64,000 nucleotides of DNA from Sanguinoderma infundibulare (Eukaryota > Basidiomycota > Agaricomycetes > Polyporales > Polyporaceae), in contig JAVLRN010000003.1 in NCBI GenBank assembly GCA_032821775.1, positions 2,356,001-2,420,000 on the forward strand, written 5' to 3'. The notes below the pieces were generated by a model that was not told the origin of the DNA, ran no database searches, and saw only the letters and a program-made list of their open reading frames with translations. Shown here piece by piece: positions 45,822 through 58,568 of this stretch. A program made the position numbers and the translations under genes. Positions within the stretch are counted from its first letter, which is position 1. Each line of letters starts with the position of its first letter.

Positions 45822-48800
45822 ATGCCTGCCTTTCAGAACCCCGCTACATCTGGCTCGAACAAACGCAAGCCGGATCAACATGACCCCAACTACGAGAACC
45901 GCAAGCGATCGGCGGTCGGGGAGGACTTTGGTGTCTCGGCAATGGAAGGAGACCGTTATTGGATGGTGCAGTGGTGAGCGCCACCATTGCTCTGCTCAAT
46001 TTGCTCTGTTGATGGAGAGAACGGCACCCTCAAGGCGTAACCCGCAATACAAGAAGCATAAGACGTGGGATGGGGACGCAGTGCTTGTGGTCAGTGGGCA
46101 CAAGTGCACGCTTTACGACTCCGATCAGAAGCAGTGAGTCCTTACCTTGACTATCCAACAATCCAAGAAGTCATGGTGTACGCATCAGGCTTGCGAGTGG
46201 GAAACCATATGGGGTCGAAGGGACTCATAAGCTCGCGGAGGGCTCCGAGTTCACGTTGGGAAGCAAGGAGATCGAGATCGACCACCAATTGTCAAGGCAG
46301 GACTTTCTCTCGGGCCGGTGCTTTGGACGAGGAGGGAGTTTTGTCGACACCTCCATGTCTGTCTCTCGTCCCAGCGCAGTGAAGCAGTTCGTCCCGCTCA
46401 AGCCGAGGACCTTGAACGGTGGCAAGAATCCCGCATACATCGTACCTTCCGCAACGGAGAAGGAGAAGCGAGGGGTTGACTTGGAACCAGTGAGCCTTGT
46501 GGCGTCTTCGAAGTCGGCACAGAAGTCCCCTGCTCGCGATTCATATTGGACTGCGAACTGGTAAGCATCCAATATATTGCTGTTGCTGATGCGCTAATAT
46601 CGTGCACACAGGCGCAAGCCGCAGCAGAAGAAGCACAAGACTTGGGATGGGGACGGCTTCGTCGTGCATGAAGGCGAGAAGCTGACGCTGCTCTCCGACT
46701 CCGGTCTAGTGTGAGTTCAAATGAGCATTGGTGGAGATGCGGTACTGTACTGAGTGGCATTCTGCACAGTCTGGGGACCAAGAAGTGGGATGGACTGCCG
46801 CTGTATGGCGGCTATCGAACGTTCATCGGCAATCGGGAAGTTGAGCTAGACGGCGAGATCCACCGCTCAGAGCTACCTGCCATCGTAGGGACCTCCAAAG
46901 AGCGGCCTGTTGACCCAGAGTTCCCCAGTCCTCCTACTTCGCAACCTCGAACGTCTTTCCTTCTAGATGCTCACAGGTCCCCTCAACAGGGCTCAAGTTC
47001 TAGCGCATCCATGAACTCGCCTGCGTCGACGAAGAAGTTCATTCCTCCTTCGTCCTTTTATGGCACTACGGTGAAGCCAAAGCCCAAAGGACCATTGTAT
47101 GCATCGTGTTTTCCATCGGCGGTGTTCTCTAACCGAGCCGATTGCAGACACAATCCCGACGCTCCCGGTGCTGTCGTGATGAAGGGGCCGAGCAAGGAAC
47201 ACCAAGCGAAGTTTAACAAGAAGTCAGTGTTTGTCACGTTTCGTTCGCCCGTTCTAGTTTGACGTCCACCGTCCAGAAACTTGCCTGTGGTGCCCGTCGT
47301 CATAGACCCTGTCCTTGCACGACACCTTCGACCGCATCAGAAGGAAGGCAAGTGTATCTGATCCTCGCTTGTAGCACAGTTCCCTGATCTGCGCTTAGGC
47401 GTTCAATTTCTCTACGAGTGTGTCATGGGTCTACGCAAGCACGAGGGTCAAGGGTGTATTCTCGCAGACGAGATGTACGTTTATCAAAACTCTTTTCAAA
47501 CATCTCCTAGCTAATCGCACCGCAGGGGTATGGGCAAGACCTTGCAGGTGGGTCAGCACCCCAAAACAGTCATGAGCTGCCGCTTACATTGCGTCATGCG
47601 AAGACTATCACCCTTGTCTGGACACTGCTAAGTAAGTTACGGAATATTCATGCACACGTACGAGCCTGAGCTCCGACTATAGAGCAGAATCCCTATGCTA
47701 GAGCGGGACCCGTGGTGGGCAAAGTCCTCATCGTATGCCCCGTTTCCTTGATCAACGTAAGCTGTCATAAATCTTTTGGTGATCGTCAATGACATTGACC
47801 TCCCATTGAAGAATTGGAAGAGCGAGTTCCACAAATGGTACATGCATATTTGTTTAGTAAGTTATACTGCGAGCTGACGAAGTATATGCAGGCTCGGAAA
47901 GGATCGCATCGGGATTTTCACAGGCGACAAAGACAAGAACACTATCAAGCTGTTCCTCAACTCGTATGTACCTAGTACTCATCAACAGCGTTGGCTCTCA
48001 AAACTGCTTCCAGTAAGATACACCAAGTGCTAATCATAGGTTATGAACGACTCCGCACAGTAATGTACGCAGCGAAGTATTCTCATGTCATCGTCATCTT
48101 ACACCCCGCTAACTCGTGTATAGCTCCGACCTAGCATATTGCCAGTAAGGAAAAGTTCTTCAAGGGTATTGTAGCTTGCATTTATTAGTCATTCCCCGTA
48201 GGCCGCCAATTGGCTTGATCGTTTGCGACGAAGGTAGGACGATGAACACGCATTCGTTACAAATCCTTGGCTAACCTAAGCTGGAAGGGCACCGACTCAA
48301 GTCGGCTAATAACAAGACCTCCATCATGTTCGAAGCTTTGAAGACGCCGCGACGAGTTATCTTATCAGGTACTCCCATTCAGAACGAACTGAGCGAGTTT
48401 CATGCAATGGTTAGCCTGCTATCCTCCATTCGCACCACGTATTTGAACCAGCCCGCTGACATCTTCGTAGGCCGATTTCTGCAACCCGGGTCTTCTCGGT
48501 GGGCATCAGTGCGTTATTTTGGATGTTACGCAAATCAACAGGACTTCTTTGCTGTTTCCAGACAACTATAGCACGTTCAAGCGAGTTTACGAGACGCCAA
48601 TCTTGAAGAGTCGTGCCCCAGGTTGCAGTGCTAAAGAAGCCGAGTTGGGTGAAGCACGCTCCGCGCAGGTGAGATATCAAGGAAACTCGCTTGTTCTGTG
48701 TCTCACGTCTTGGTACATATAGCTCTCGACCATTGCAAAGAGCTTCGTCCTCCGCAGAGAAGCGGACATCCTGAAGAAGTACCTACCTCCGAAACGTATG

Positions 48801-50783
48801 TCGTTACTCCCTCTCATCTGTTCATTCGGTGCTTACTCTTGTTTCACTCGTCCTCAGACGAATACGTTGTGTTCATTACGCCGACGAAGTTGCAGCTGTC
48901 AATCTTCGAGAAGATCCTCTCCCACGACAAGCTCGACAGTCTCGTCAGGAACTCGACGGCGGAGTCGCTCGCCCTTATCAACATGCTCACGAAGATCAGC
49001 AATAGCCCGATCCTGCTGAAGGCCACTGCAGACCAGGCGAAGCAAAAGGCACAACAGGAAGGCAACGCGGTCAAACGCAATGCCATTGAGCAAGCACTCC
49101 AATTGTTGCCGGAGAGAGCTCAAGTAGAGGACGTTTCCTTGAGCGGTAAGGCTGTTTGCGAATGAAGTCTTGCACACCCAGTTTACAACGATTCCAGGCA
49201 AATTGTCGGCGCTTGCTGCTTTGCTTCGAGCACTGTACAAGGTTTGCAACACTCTCCTCCCGTGCCCGAGGATCTGATGTTGACATTTACTCGCAGCACA
49301 CGGAAGAGAAATGCATCGTAGTATCTCACTTTACATCCACACTCAACATCGTCGAAGCATACTGCAAGAAGAAATCGTACACATACCATAGACTGGATGG
49401 GTAAGTCATCCACGTCTGTCCCCCCTCGCATGGGCTAAACAACGGCTAGCAATACCCCTGCGCCCAAGCGTCAAGAATTCGTCAACGATTTCAATCGGTC
49501 TTCGCAGGCGAAGCGATGTGAGATACATGTTTGCATCTTGTCAGGACGTGCTGACGCGCAGTCCAGTCCTCTTCCTCCTGAGCTCGAAGGCGGGTGGAGT
49601 CGGACTGAACCTCATTGGAGCCTCGCGCCTCTGTCTCATTGATTCTGACTGGAACCCAAGGTGACCGGTACCTGTGAAATGTCATATCTGGCACGCAACT
49701 AACACTCTGGTTCATAGTCATGACTTGCAATCGATGGCTCGTATTCATCGGTGCGCTCTGATATCATCCTGGGATACTGAACGTCGTTAACCCGCCTTCC
49801 AGAGATGGCCAGAAACGACCCGTGTATATTTACCGGTTCCTGACTACTGGCACTATCGATGGTACGTGCATCGTGTCTTTGCCTCTTGAAGATGACCAAT
49901 TGTCCTTTAGAGAAGATCTATCAGCGTCAGGTCACGAAACTTGGTTTGAGCGACTGTGAGTGTACCCGAATGTTTTCCAAGATCTTCCTCCGGCTGACGT
50001 ATGCTGGCAGCATTGATGGGAACCGTACGTTCCCGTTCGAATGTGTCGTGATGACTTGACTAAAGCCGCGTAGGGTTCCTCTGAGTCAAAGTCAGATTCG
50101 TTCAGTCGCAAGGATGTACGCACATTGTGGAATTTCCAAGCTATCAGAGTCGCTCATTCGTCACACAGCTTCTAGACATCTTCACCATTCACCCGCACAC
50201 GGCATGCAACACACACGATCTCCTCGATTGCCCTTGCGATGCGTCCGAAGAAAGGGCAGAACGACCCAACGACGTGAACATCGACGAGCTCTTGGATGAG
50301 GCCATGAATTCCTCCAGCGACGAAGACGAGGATCCTATCAAAGGCTTCATGGCCGCATCCCAGGTCAAGCAAACGGACATCAACAAGCTCGACCGAGCGG
50401 TACGTTCGGTGCACCTCATTCATTTCACCTGCCGAGGCCAATGCATTCCATTTCAGTACATCAAGCAGAAGCGTGCCCAGCTCGCAGCCCTCGGCGAGTG
50501 GACGCATATAAACTGCCTGCTGCCTGGCGCGGCGGATCGCGTCGAAGACGACTTGCTCACCCATCTCATTTATGCTCCTGAGCCGGCCTCGGAAGTTGAA
50601 GCTGCAGAGCCTCCGCAGTCGTTGAAGGATCGCCTGCTGGAAGCAGCGGACAAGATCAAGGTCTCTGACGAGCCACTCTCGCGAGACAGACTTCCAGGGG
50701 GTGCGGTGTCGTTCCTCTTCGAACGTAGCACAAAGACGATCATAGACGACGGCAAAGATGATGCGGACGAAGAGGAGGCTTAG
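45822..50783 (+). CDS. RDH54: Rad54B/Rdh54-type recombination ATPase
   Basis: SWI2/SNF2-family dsDNA translocase that works with Rad51/Dmc1 in homologous recombination. It has many short exons. The N terminus (ATG at 45822) carries two copies of a DUF2439-like segment with KKHKTWDGD (46051-46077 and 46628-46654). The ATPase core follows in order: [29 protein letters not shown] (Walker A, near 47530), [25 protein letters not shown] (DEGH box, near 48225), [16 protein letters not shown], then lobe 2 with [35 protein letters not shown] and [17 protein letters not shown]. The C-terminal zinc-like motif HDLLDCPCD and an acidic tail match Rdh54/Rad54B. The duplicated N-terminal segment and the order of motifs favour Rad54B/Rdh54 over Rad54. 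Exon borders were not all summed. Confidence 0.93.
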
Positions 50784-50903
50784 GCTCGTCGCTGATAACT
50801 TGCCTTTGTCGCGACTGCTGTATCATACAATGATCCATCTTGTTCTGTCCTATCATACAGATTACTCTAGAAAGAATCTCATAGGGTACGGATGCAGCGT
50901 CGG

Positions 50904-51771
50904 TCAGCCATGAATCGTTGCAATATTGGCCTTTGTGGGAGTACCCTTGCGACTCGGGATACCCTTCTCGTACTCTCCGGACTCACGCTCCCTTTGCACA
51001 CGCGCCGCGACAGATTTGCGATCGTCAAGGAATTGATTGCGGAGCTGTTCAGCCCAAGTTCAATTCAACGGATATGGGTGAGATCGTCAGATCGCGCTCA
51101 CCTTCTCGATAAGTTGCTCTTGCTCCTCCTTCTCCTTCTCCTTACGCCGCTCCTCTGCTTCATGCTTCTTCACTTCGCGCTCTAGAATTTCCTCGATCAT
51201 CGCAGACCCGACGCGGAGGCTGTTGTACGTTTTGCCCAAGTACACATAATAACTCTCGTATTCCTGAGCCTGGACCATGAATCCCATATTGAGGTACCGC
51301 ACGATTTACTCGCAGACCCAGGATGTCTTACTTTCACCCGAAAGCCCAGCTGAAATGAACACAGTCAGATTGACGTTCGTCGGCATAGTGAAGGACTAAC
51401 TAACGTCGACGACGAGTTCACAGACGCCATTCGGTTCCATAATCCTTCTCTTAATCAAAGGGTTATTGATATTGAACTTTCGACACTTCGGATCCTTGGG
51501 CTTTCGCAAGATGTTGTGCGACAGTCGCAAAACGGTCTAACCGCGTTGATCAATACACTTATGTAAGTGCCGAACACATACTGACCTTGAGAGACTCGAT
51601 CGCGTCCGCGGGTTTGTTCGCTTCGACGATGTGATCTACCTTCCTTCGAAACTCCTGGCGTTTGGCGTACTCCTCGTCGTGCGGCATACAAAGGACCCGC
51701 GAAGGCGTCTTTCTGCGATCCTCCGCCGCTTTCAGTATTGCATCCCTGTCAACATTGCCAGTAAGGGCCAT
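50904..51771 (-). CDS. PUB-domain protein, paralogue A (divergent)
   Basis: A PUB/PUG-like domain, a helical fold that in PNGase, RNF31 and UBXN6 binds the C terminus of p97/Cdc48. The first exon is 51586-51771 (MALTGNVDRDAILKAAEDRR). Further exons encode the core: DAIESLK-TVLRLSHNILRKP, KCRKFNINNPLIKRRIMEPNG, and LGFRVKAQEYESYYVYLGKTY. These are followed by a charged coiled coil (about 51100-51200, with EILEREVKKHEAEERRKEK). An extra 3' exon after the donor near 51100 ends KGTPTKANIATIHG at 50904. It aligns along its length with the neighbouring gene at 52142-53181, so the two are tandem duplicates. Partner and function are inferred from the domain. Tail to tail with RDH54 (120 bp). Confidence 0.75.
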
Positions 51772-52141
51772 AGCGTCAGCGGAAGTCTGCGGTAAGAGTA
51801 AAAGAGAGAGGGAAAGATGGAGTGGTGGAAGGTCGCAGGTGGGCTCATAGTCTCTTATAAGACCACGGTCACGAATATTGATGTCGACGCTTTCGAAGAC
51901 TTCGCGAAAGCCTCATGGCAGGTGCTGCGGCAGTCTGGGAGTCAGCGCTACTCCATGCACTTCGAGGCTTTCAAGGAACTACGATACCAATATGCTTGTG
52001 GATGTAGTGGTGTTCCGCAGGGGCTTTGGGACCGGTATATGATCTCGGAAATGGAATCGTACATTGATTTCCTGTAAAGCATGCGTAGAACTACAAATGT
52101 AGAAAGAAAGTCCCGACACCGACTATGCCCAATCTCGTCGC
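51772..52141. other. Intergenic between the two PUB-domain genes
   Basis: A 370-bp gap holding the promoter of paralogue A and the 3' flank of paralogue B. No remnant of further copies recognised. Confidence 0.5.
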
Positions 52142-53181
52142 CTATTCTTCGTCGTCTTCGTCTTCCTGGGGTGCAGCATCCTGACCACTATCGTCTTCCG
52201 CCTCGACGGCGTTTCCAGACAATGTGTTGCCGGATCCGGGCATCCTCTTCGGACGATAGTCCGCGACGACTTCAGGCTCCGGGGACATGCCGCCTGCAGC
52301 ACGTTTTGCTGCAGCAGCAGCGCGTGCCACTCGTTCTCGCTCATCCGTGATCGCTCGTCCCTTGCGGTCATCGTAGAAGGCCTGCTTCACCTGCAGCACA
52401 CCTGTCAGTTTCAATTACGTCTACCCACGGCGCTCCACAGAACCTTTGCCACAGCAGCCTCGTGTGCAGCCTTCTCCTCGGCTCTCTTGCGTGCCGCCTG
52501 CTCCTCCTTGGGGATCTCGCGATCCAAAGCTTCCTTGAGTATCGAAGCGCCAATCTTGAGGTCCCTCATTCGCCGCTTGTTCCATACGTAGAACGGCTGG
52601 AAGTTCTCCACCTGCTCACACCCAATGAGTTCAGCGGCGCACCCATCCATCGACTGAACCCACCTCTGGCGTGAACCCAATCTACACATGATACGGTGCC
52701 GTAAGCACGCGCTCGCCAACGTCAATGGAATACGACTCACCGCGACCGCGTACTCCAGGGTGCCCTTTGGCTCGACGAGCAATCGGTTGATCGTCGCGTT
52801 CGTTGGTTTAAACCTCTGGTACTTGGGGTCATCCGGGTGCGCAATGATGTTCTCGGCCAGCTTCAGCAGCGTCTGCAGAATGCATACGGCGTGTCATCCA
52901 TTGAAGTACTCAATGACAAGGATGCGAAATGAATGTACTTGGAGGGACTCGAGGGCGATCTCTCTACCGTTCGGGCGCATGATACCGGGATCAATCATCC
53001 TCCTAAAGTCCTGTCGTTTCTGATGGTTTCCGTCGAAGATCTCGTTTGACGAGGAGGCCGCTGCAGCTGCCTTTTCCCGTTCAGCCTGCAGCCTACGCTC
53101 AATTGCAGCCGCCATAGCGTCGTGATCGGGTCGGGGTGCTGGTGGTGGGCCAGTGGCTCCAGGCTGCATCTCTGGATTCAT
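52142..53181 (-). CDS. PUB-domain protein, paralogue B
   Basis: The start at 53181 gives MNPEMQPGATGPPPAPRPDHD, then a helix with AAIERRLQAEREKAAAAASS and RQDFRRMIDPGI. The PUB domain follows (ALESLQTLLKLAENIIAHP, PKYQRFKPTNATINRLLVEP, GTLEYAVAVGFTPEVENFQP), then the helical segment DLKIGASILKEALDREIPKEE, a long charged coiled coil and an acidic tail ending DEDDEE. The position of the PUB domain after a short Pro-rich N terminus, together with the long coil, resembles UBX-type p97 cofactors, but no UBX domain is present. Binding to Cdc48/p97 is inferred from the family. It is similar throughout to paralogue A at 50904-51771, same strand. Confidence 0.82.
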
Positions 53182-53471
53182 GTGGCTTGTAGCAGCTCGT
53201 GAGCAGCAAAGGGCGATAGTTCAGGCAAGAAAGAGGGTAGGAGTCGTCGTGGTATTTTGTGGAAGTGGTAGAGTACGATGAGTCGAGGGGTTCGGCACCC
53301 AGACACCATGGGCGTCTACGACCCAGCCGCCACCGGTCGGCCCGATCATGTCCCCACGTCGGATAATGCAAAGCAAAATGCGTATACAGTACAGAAATCT
53401 GGCGACACTAATCGTCGTCGCACAGGACTGGCAGCATACAACGAGCGACAAGTCCATGATCTACAGACCGC

Positions 53472-56400
53472 TCAGTTATCCTGGTCAACCTGCCCTCGAT
53501 CCTCCTCATCCGACGACAACTGCCGCTGCAGCGCCGTCTGCAGTTCCAACGCAGACGGGTATCGGCTGCCCCTCCGCCTCGACAGTATCGACAGGTCGTC
53601 GTCGTCCGTCGAGCTGTCCTCCGACCACGTCTGCCCTATGTCCACCGACGTCCTCTTTGACTGCGTAGACGAGGATGGCATTGGCCGACGGAGCGAGTTG
53701 AAAGCGGCCCGCAGCGACGTCCTGCTCAGACGTCGCAAGATGCTCCCGCTGTGGAGCTGGTTCGAGTTCTGCCTGTCGTGCTGCACTACCGGGTACCCGT
53801 CGTGGTCGTCGCTCGCAGAGTGCGGTGGCGGATCAGGGGTCGCGCCCCCATAATCCCCGTCGAAGCTTGCTTCTCGGTGGCTGTTGAAGGACGCGCGGCT
53901 GTACCTCCGCCGAGGCTGCGGTCGACTCGTGCTGGCTTCAGGCAGGTCAGTCCGCGAGCTGTGCTTCTGCGGTGTCAATTGTGGCGTCGATGGTGGCGAC
54001 GACCTTTCGTCTTCGTTCAGCATCTGCGTTTCCGCGTCCGTATCCACGGGCAACGGCTCTTCCGTCGGCGCCGTGCTTGATAACGGCGTAACTGAAATGC
54101 TCGGCAGCTTCGTGCCTGTGTTCGGCGAGGGAATCGGCCCTTGTGGCATGGCCTCTGCCTTAGCAGCGAGGCGATCGTTGCTACGGCTGTGCAGCGCCCT
54201 CCGGACGCTCTGCCTACCAAGGAAGATCTGTCGCTCCAGCCTGTACCGATTCTCGATCATATGGAGCTATGAAGTGCGGATTATGCGGCTATCTGAGCGA
54301 TCACAGCATAAAAGTAACCATGGAAATATCTGCGCACCTTCGGCCATGTTACAAGCTGTCCAATCCGCATCATTCTCCCCAACTCTACAGGATCAGGGTC
54401 GCTCAAGATGTGGATCCAATCCTATAGGGTGTCGTGTGAGACAGACGCGATAAGGCGTGACACGGAACTCACCATAAACTGCGTCCGAGGCCAGATGCTG
54501 ATGATGCGGTCATATGTTAGTGTACGGCGCGATGGCCAGGATTTGGGGAGACTCACGTTACGGAGCCTTCGAATCTCTGCAGGAAAACACTGGACCAATC
54601 TTGTCCTAACAACTGGGGAAGCAGATCAAGATCACGAATCAGCTGGACCATCGACCTATCAGTCTTCCAACTCCGATGTCACTGAGCTGGGCGCAAACCT
54701 TGAAGTTCTTCGTCAACTCAAGCTTCAGCCATTGCTCCGCAGCGGACAGAAGGAAATTTCCTCTCCATCCTGGGCTAGTTCAGCAGATGCAGATGCCACG
54801 GGAGGTTCTCAGTTGGCGTACCTTTCCCTTTGCTGTGAGCTACAGGTTTACCCGCGGAGCCTTGAGGCGCGAAGAAGAACAGGTGTACGTGAGGGTTGGC
54901 CTGCGAGACAATGGGATGCGAAACTGGAGAACAATCAGCCAGTGTGCCGGAGATCCAGACATTCCGTACCATTGAAATAGAGGTTCAGCGCTTGCACCGG
55001 AATATCAACCCTATCGGACCGAATGAGCGTGGCGCAGACGCGACCCAACGACCCGGCCATACCTCAAAGATCCATCTTTGAACTTACTGCCCCAGTTCCA
55101 TGGAACAATGGCGCCGTCTCTCGTCTTCTGCATCAGAACCACGGGATTCAGGATTCCTGGTACCGCCGCAGACGCGAGTAATGCGCTCCAGATAACAGTG
55201 TCCGGCGCGGTAATGTAGTTCAGCAGCTTCGTAGGCCTAGAAAATGAAGATGTTAAGACTACGAGGAAAGAATGCTGGGCGCAACTCACGAATGACGCTC
55301 CGCCGGGATCACCGAGATGTTCAATATACGTCCGGTCCGCAAATAGGCTTCTCGGAATGTCATCGAGCCTCGTGTGAAGAAGCACGCCTACAGTTGAAGA
55401 GATGGATGTTGGTATGTGTCCGAAAACTCTTCAGCGTGCAAGATACCCACCTTCCGAGCCCACGCCGCGCTATCAAACCTTGCTCCAGTAAGCCAGAATC
55501 GCTTAAACCAAACGTTGAATGGTTCCTCGCATGCTGTAATGCGATTGGCCAACTCCGGGACAAGAAGCTCCTTAAGTTCTTCGTCAGTGCGGGTACAGAT
55601 GAGCGCCGCCACCAGGCCGCCTGCGGAGGTTCCTGAGATGACACGGGGCAACAGATCTTGATCGAGAAATGCTTTTACGACGCCGAAGTGGTCTAGAAAT
55701 ACAATTCCTGGTTTGTCATCTCCATAGTTGAACACGATGGAAACGCATACAGTATCCAAAAGATGCGCCGCCGGAAAGACATAAAGCCGACGTTCCCAGG
55801 TTGGTATTCGCACTCTTGAAGAACCGTTTCTTCTCCTCGTTCGAGATGTCTGGCGTTTCCCGTATAAATTCTATTGCTCTCTCGACCTCATTGACGTATG
55901 CTGGCCACTGAATGTTAAAGGATCTACACGCATCCAACAATTATGTTTGCATACCTTCAATAAGCGTCTTCGTGCTATAGTAGGTCTGCATGATTCGTGA
56001 ATAGACGTCAACCGGACTGGCACGAGTAACTGACCTCGCTGTAAAGCCTGTTCGTGCCTTGTCAGCTGATCCAACTCCGGCGTCACCGATGGTAATTTAC
56101 CTGGCGGATTCGACTCCAGCAAAGTTGTTCCGAATGCAGGTTTCCAGCACTCCCAGGACCCCGCGAGCGTCCTTCTTCTCGCGAAAGACCCTCAACGACC
56201 TTCTGACCTACATAATTCATCAACAGGTGTCCGCGACTTCGAAACGAATTGTGCGCTCACCTTCCGAACAAGTTTCCAATCGTAGTACAAGTCCTCATCG
56301 ATCGCCTTCCACTCGTCGAAATGCATGTACTGGTCTAACGCGAGCGCGGCATCTCTCCACTCCTGTTATGGCCTTCAGCGAGACTGCCGTTGTCAAGACA

Positions 56401-57113
56401 AGATTAACTTAACTTACCTGGTAGGTTTGAGCATTACGCAAGCGTTTTCTTAGAACGCCCCTACGCCCTCTCCCTTAACAATACATCTTAGAAGGGGGCC
56501 CTACAACAAGAATAGAACGGGGACGCACATGCTGAGAGCCATTCCTTGGCGTTAACCAGTTGCCGGATGACGATGTATGCGCCAAATTGAAAAGCGATGA
56601 AAAGGAATATGAGGCCCTAACAGGCCACAGTTAGGATAGGTGGGTCTAGTAGGAAGGGGAATCACGCACCAATAGCGGCCAGCGAAGAATGTGATAAAGC
56701 CACTCATTGCCCATGTGCGTCGGCCGGGGTGGACGCTTCCGCCTTTGCGGACGCATGAACGAAACGCATAACAGAGACCTAGTAGAGGACGTACTTTCGG
56801 ACTTTCACGTTTACTGGCGCGAAGTCTGACAGCGCAGAGACCTTTCGGACGCGTTGTCCCAGAGGTGGAAGTCCGAGTTGCTGCGGGCTAACGACTGGGC
56901 TATTTGGAGCCTCGGTGAAGTCACTCAGCATCGCGGTGTCATCTGCCTTGAGCGCATCTTCAAACAGTTGCATGTGTCTGCACAGTTCAACGTCAGCGTC
57001 GGCATGCAGAGCCCAGAACTTAAAACTCACCTCTCGTCCACATATTCTGTATCAAGGGCGGATATTTGTCCGTTCAGAACCGAGGCCGAGCGGCTCCGGC
57101 TGTATTGCGACAT
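53472..57113 (-). CDS. Patatin-domain triacylglycerol lipase (Tgl4/Tgl5-like)
   Basis: Serine hydrolase of lipid droplets that releases fatty acids from triacylglycerol. The start at 57113 opens MSQYSRSRSASVLNGQIS, a Ser/Arg-rich N terminus. A hydrophobic segment lies near 56535-56625 (GLIFLFIAFQFGAYIVIRQL), followed by a helical region (EWRDAALALDQYMHFDEWK). The patatin domain has the oxyanion loop LCLSGGASFGYYHFG (near 55740), the nucleophile motif SGTSAG (55616-55637) and the catalytic-Asp region FKDGSL (near 55080) followed by DIPVQALNLYFN. HLFFFAPQGSAG is typical of Tgl4/5. The last exon (from 54260) is a disordered Ser/Pro/Arg-rich tail with possible phosphorylation sites. The frame is open upstream of 57113, so the start could be further out. 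Confidence 0.9.
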
Positions 57114-58568
57114 GACCTGCGTGGTATCCAGAGAGTAGAAGGTGTCTATAGCACAGAAGCGAGCGGCGGGGCTGCGACAGCAGCTTAGAGAGAGTATTGT
57201 GTCTGGTACAAGCTTGCGACCCCGCCTTCCGACCCCTTCAGAAAGACGCCCAGGGTCCCGTGACGTCACCGACCCGGTTCCGTGAGTGCACAAGCACCGC
57301 TGGCTCAGGCTGCCTCGGGCCTCAAATTTCTTCGCCACGGTCCACCACGACCAGCGCTCTTCGGCCAACATTCCCGCGTTTCGTGCATTCTCTCTGTCCT
57401 TAACGTTCCACAGCTGGCTCTGACCGTGTAGGCTCTGCCTGCTTCCAAGCAACTGTACTTGACACTACCTTGCCCATGCCGAGTGCCGTGACTGCCCCTG
57501 GGAAGCCTTTTCTAACAGGCTGGTCAACTAGCGGAGCGTCTTATATGACCATCGTGACATGACTGAGCAGTACCTGGCCCTTGGATCCAAGTGGTGCGCT
57601 GGCAGACTTTCCGGCATTCCATTCCTCGCCGTGGTCCCTTCTTTCACTCTCGGTTGCTGCCGAGTACCGCCCCAGCACCCCAGAAGATGGAAAGGAAGCT
57701 TTATGGCCACACTGTTGCTGTAGGGTGGGAACTTGCTTGTATGTCATCATATCTATTCCACGCTTGTTCTCATGTTCAAGGTTAAAGATCTCCTTTCAGG
57801 ACAATGAACTAGGAGGGTCCGGGCACAGATTTCTGGACGGTGGCGTAGCTCCAATGCGGACAGCTACTGTAGCATCTGAATATCATAGTGATGGGCGATG
57901 GCTGCGCATGTGCTTCCCGTATCGATGCACGGCATTTCATACGTTCCGGAACGCGCTGACGCTATCCTTGCTCACGGCTAGCAACAAAACCGTCGCGATA
58001 AATCGAGCTCATTCCACCGACGCCGACGTGACGGAATATCTAACAAAGATTCAGCCACCGCACCGATCGATTGCAGATGCTGCGGTCTGGCCGTCGTCAG
58101 AAAGATGAGTGTGCGTTTCGAATATGATGGTTTCGTTCGAGCTAAAGTCGGAAGGTCTCACCGTCGGAATTCGGTAGCCCCTCTTCCAATCGAGACATAT
58201 GCATACTATGATATCAGCCTGTCCTACAAAAGCACCGGGAAGCTATGCACCTCACACTGCCCAGAACGAAAAAGGAGAGTGTTTCTGCAGGCGCGTGCGA
58301 GCGTGCGTGCCCTGGATCGATATCCACCGCGGCCAACACCAGTTGCCTCATGGAGGAGTTGCATGTGATGATCGAGCGGAACTCTCCCTGGAGATGCCCA
58401 TTCCGACATTTCAACCCCCGTCGTGAAAGCATCCCAATTCTATTATTGGAGTGTGACATCACGCCCCACAACTGTACTTAAGCAGCCCAACCAGCTGCGA
58501 CTGTTTCCCAGTTCTGTACTCACCCCTCTTGCACTTCTACCACTTCTACCACTACCGCTCACGACACA
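57114..58568. other. Large gap between lipase and CipC genes
   Basis: This 1.45-kb stretch is the longest gene-free one in the window. It holds the lipase upstream region and the CipC promoter. An open frame at 57581-58108 (+, 175 codons) has no recognised motif and an odd composition; it may be chance or a decayed gene. A TGACATCA sequence, close to a CRE/ATF site, lies near 58453. No tRNA seen. Confidence 0.5.

Noticed and set aside
57581..58108. Possible patatin remnant suggested by a LDGGV motif near 57835
   Set aside because: No GxSxG, no following NNP motif, and the surrounding frame does not align with patatin; kept only as an unexplained open frame.
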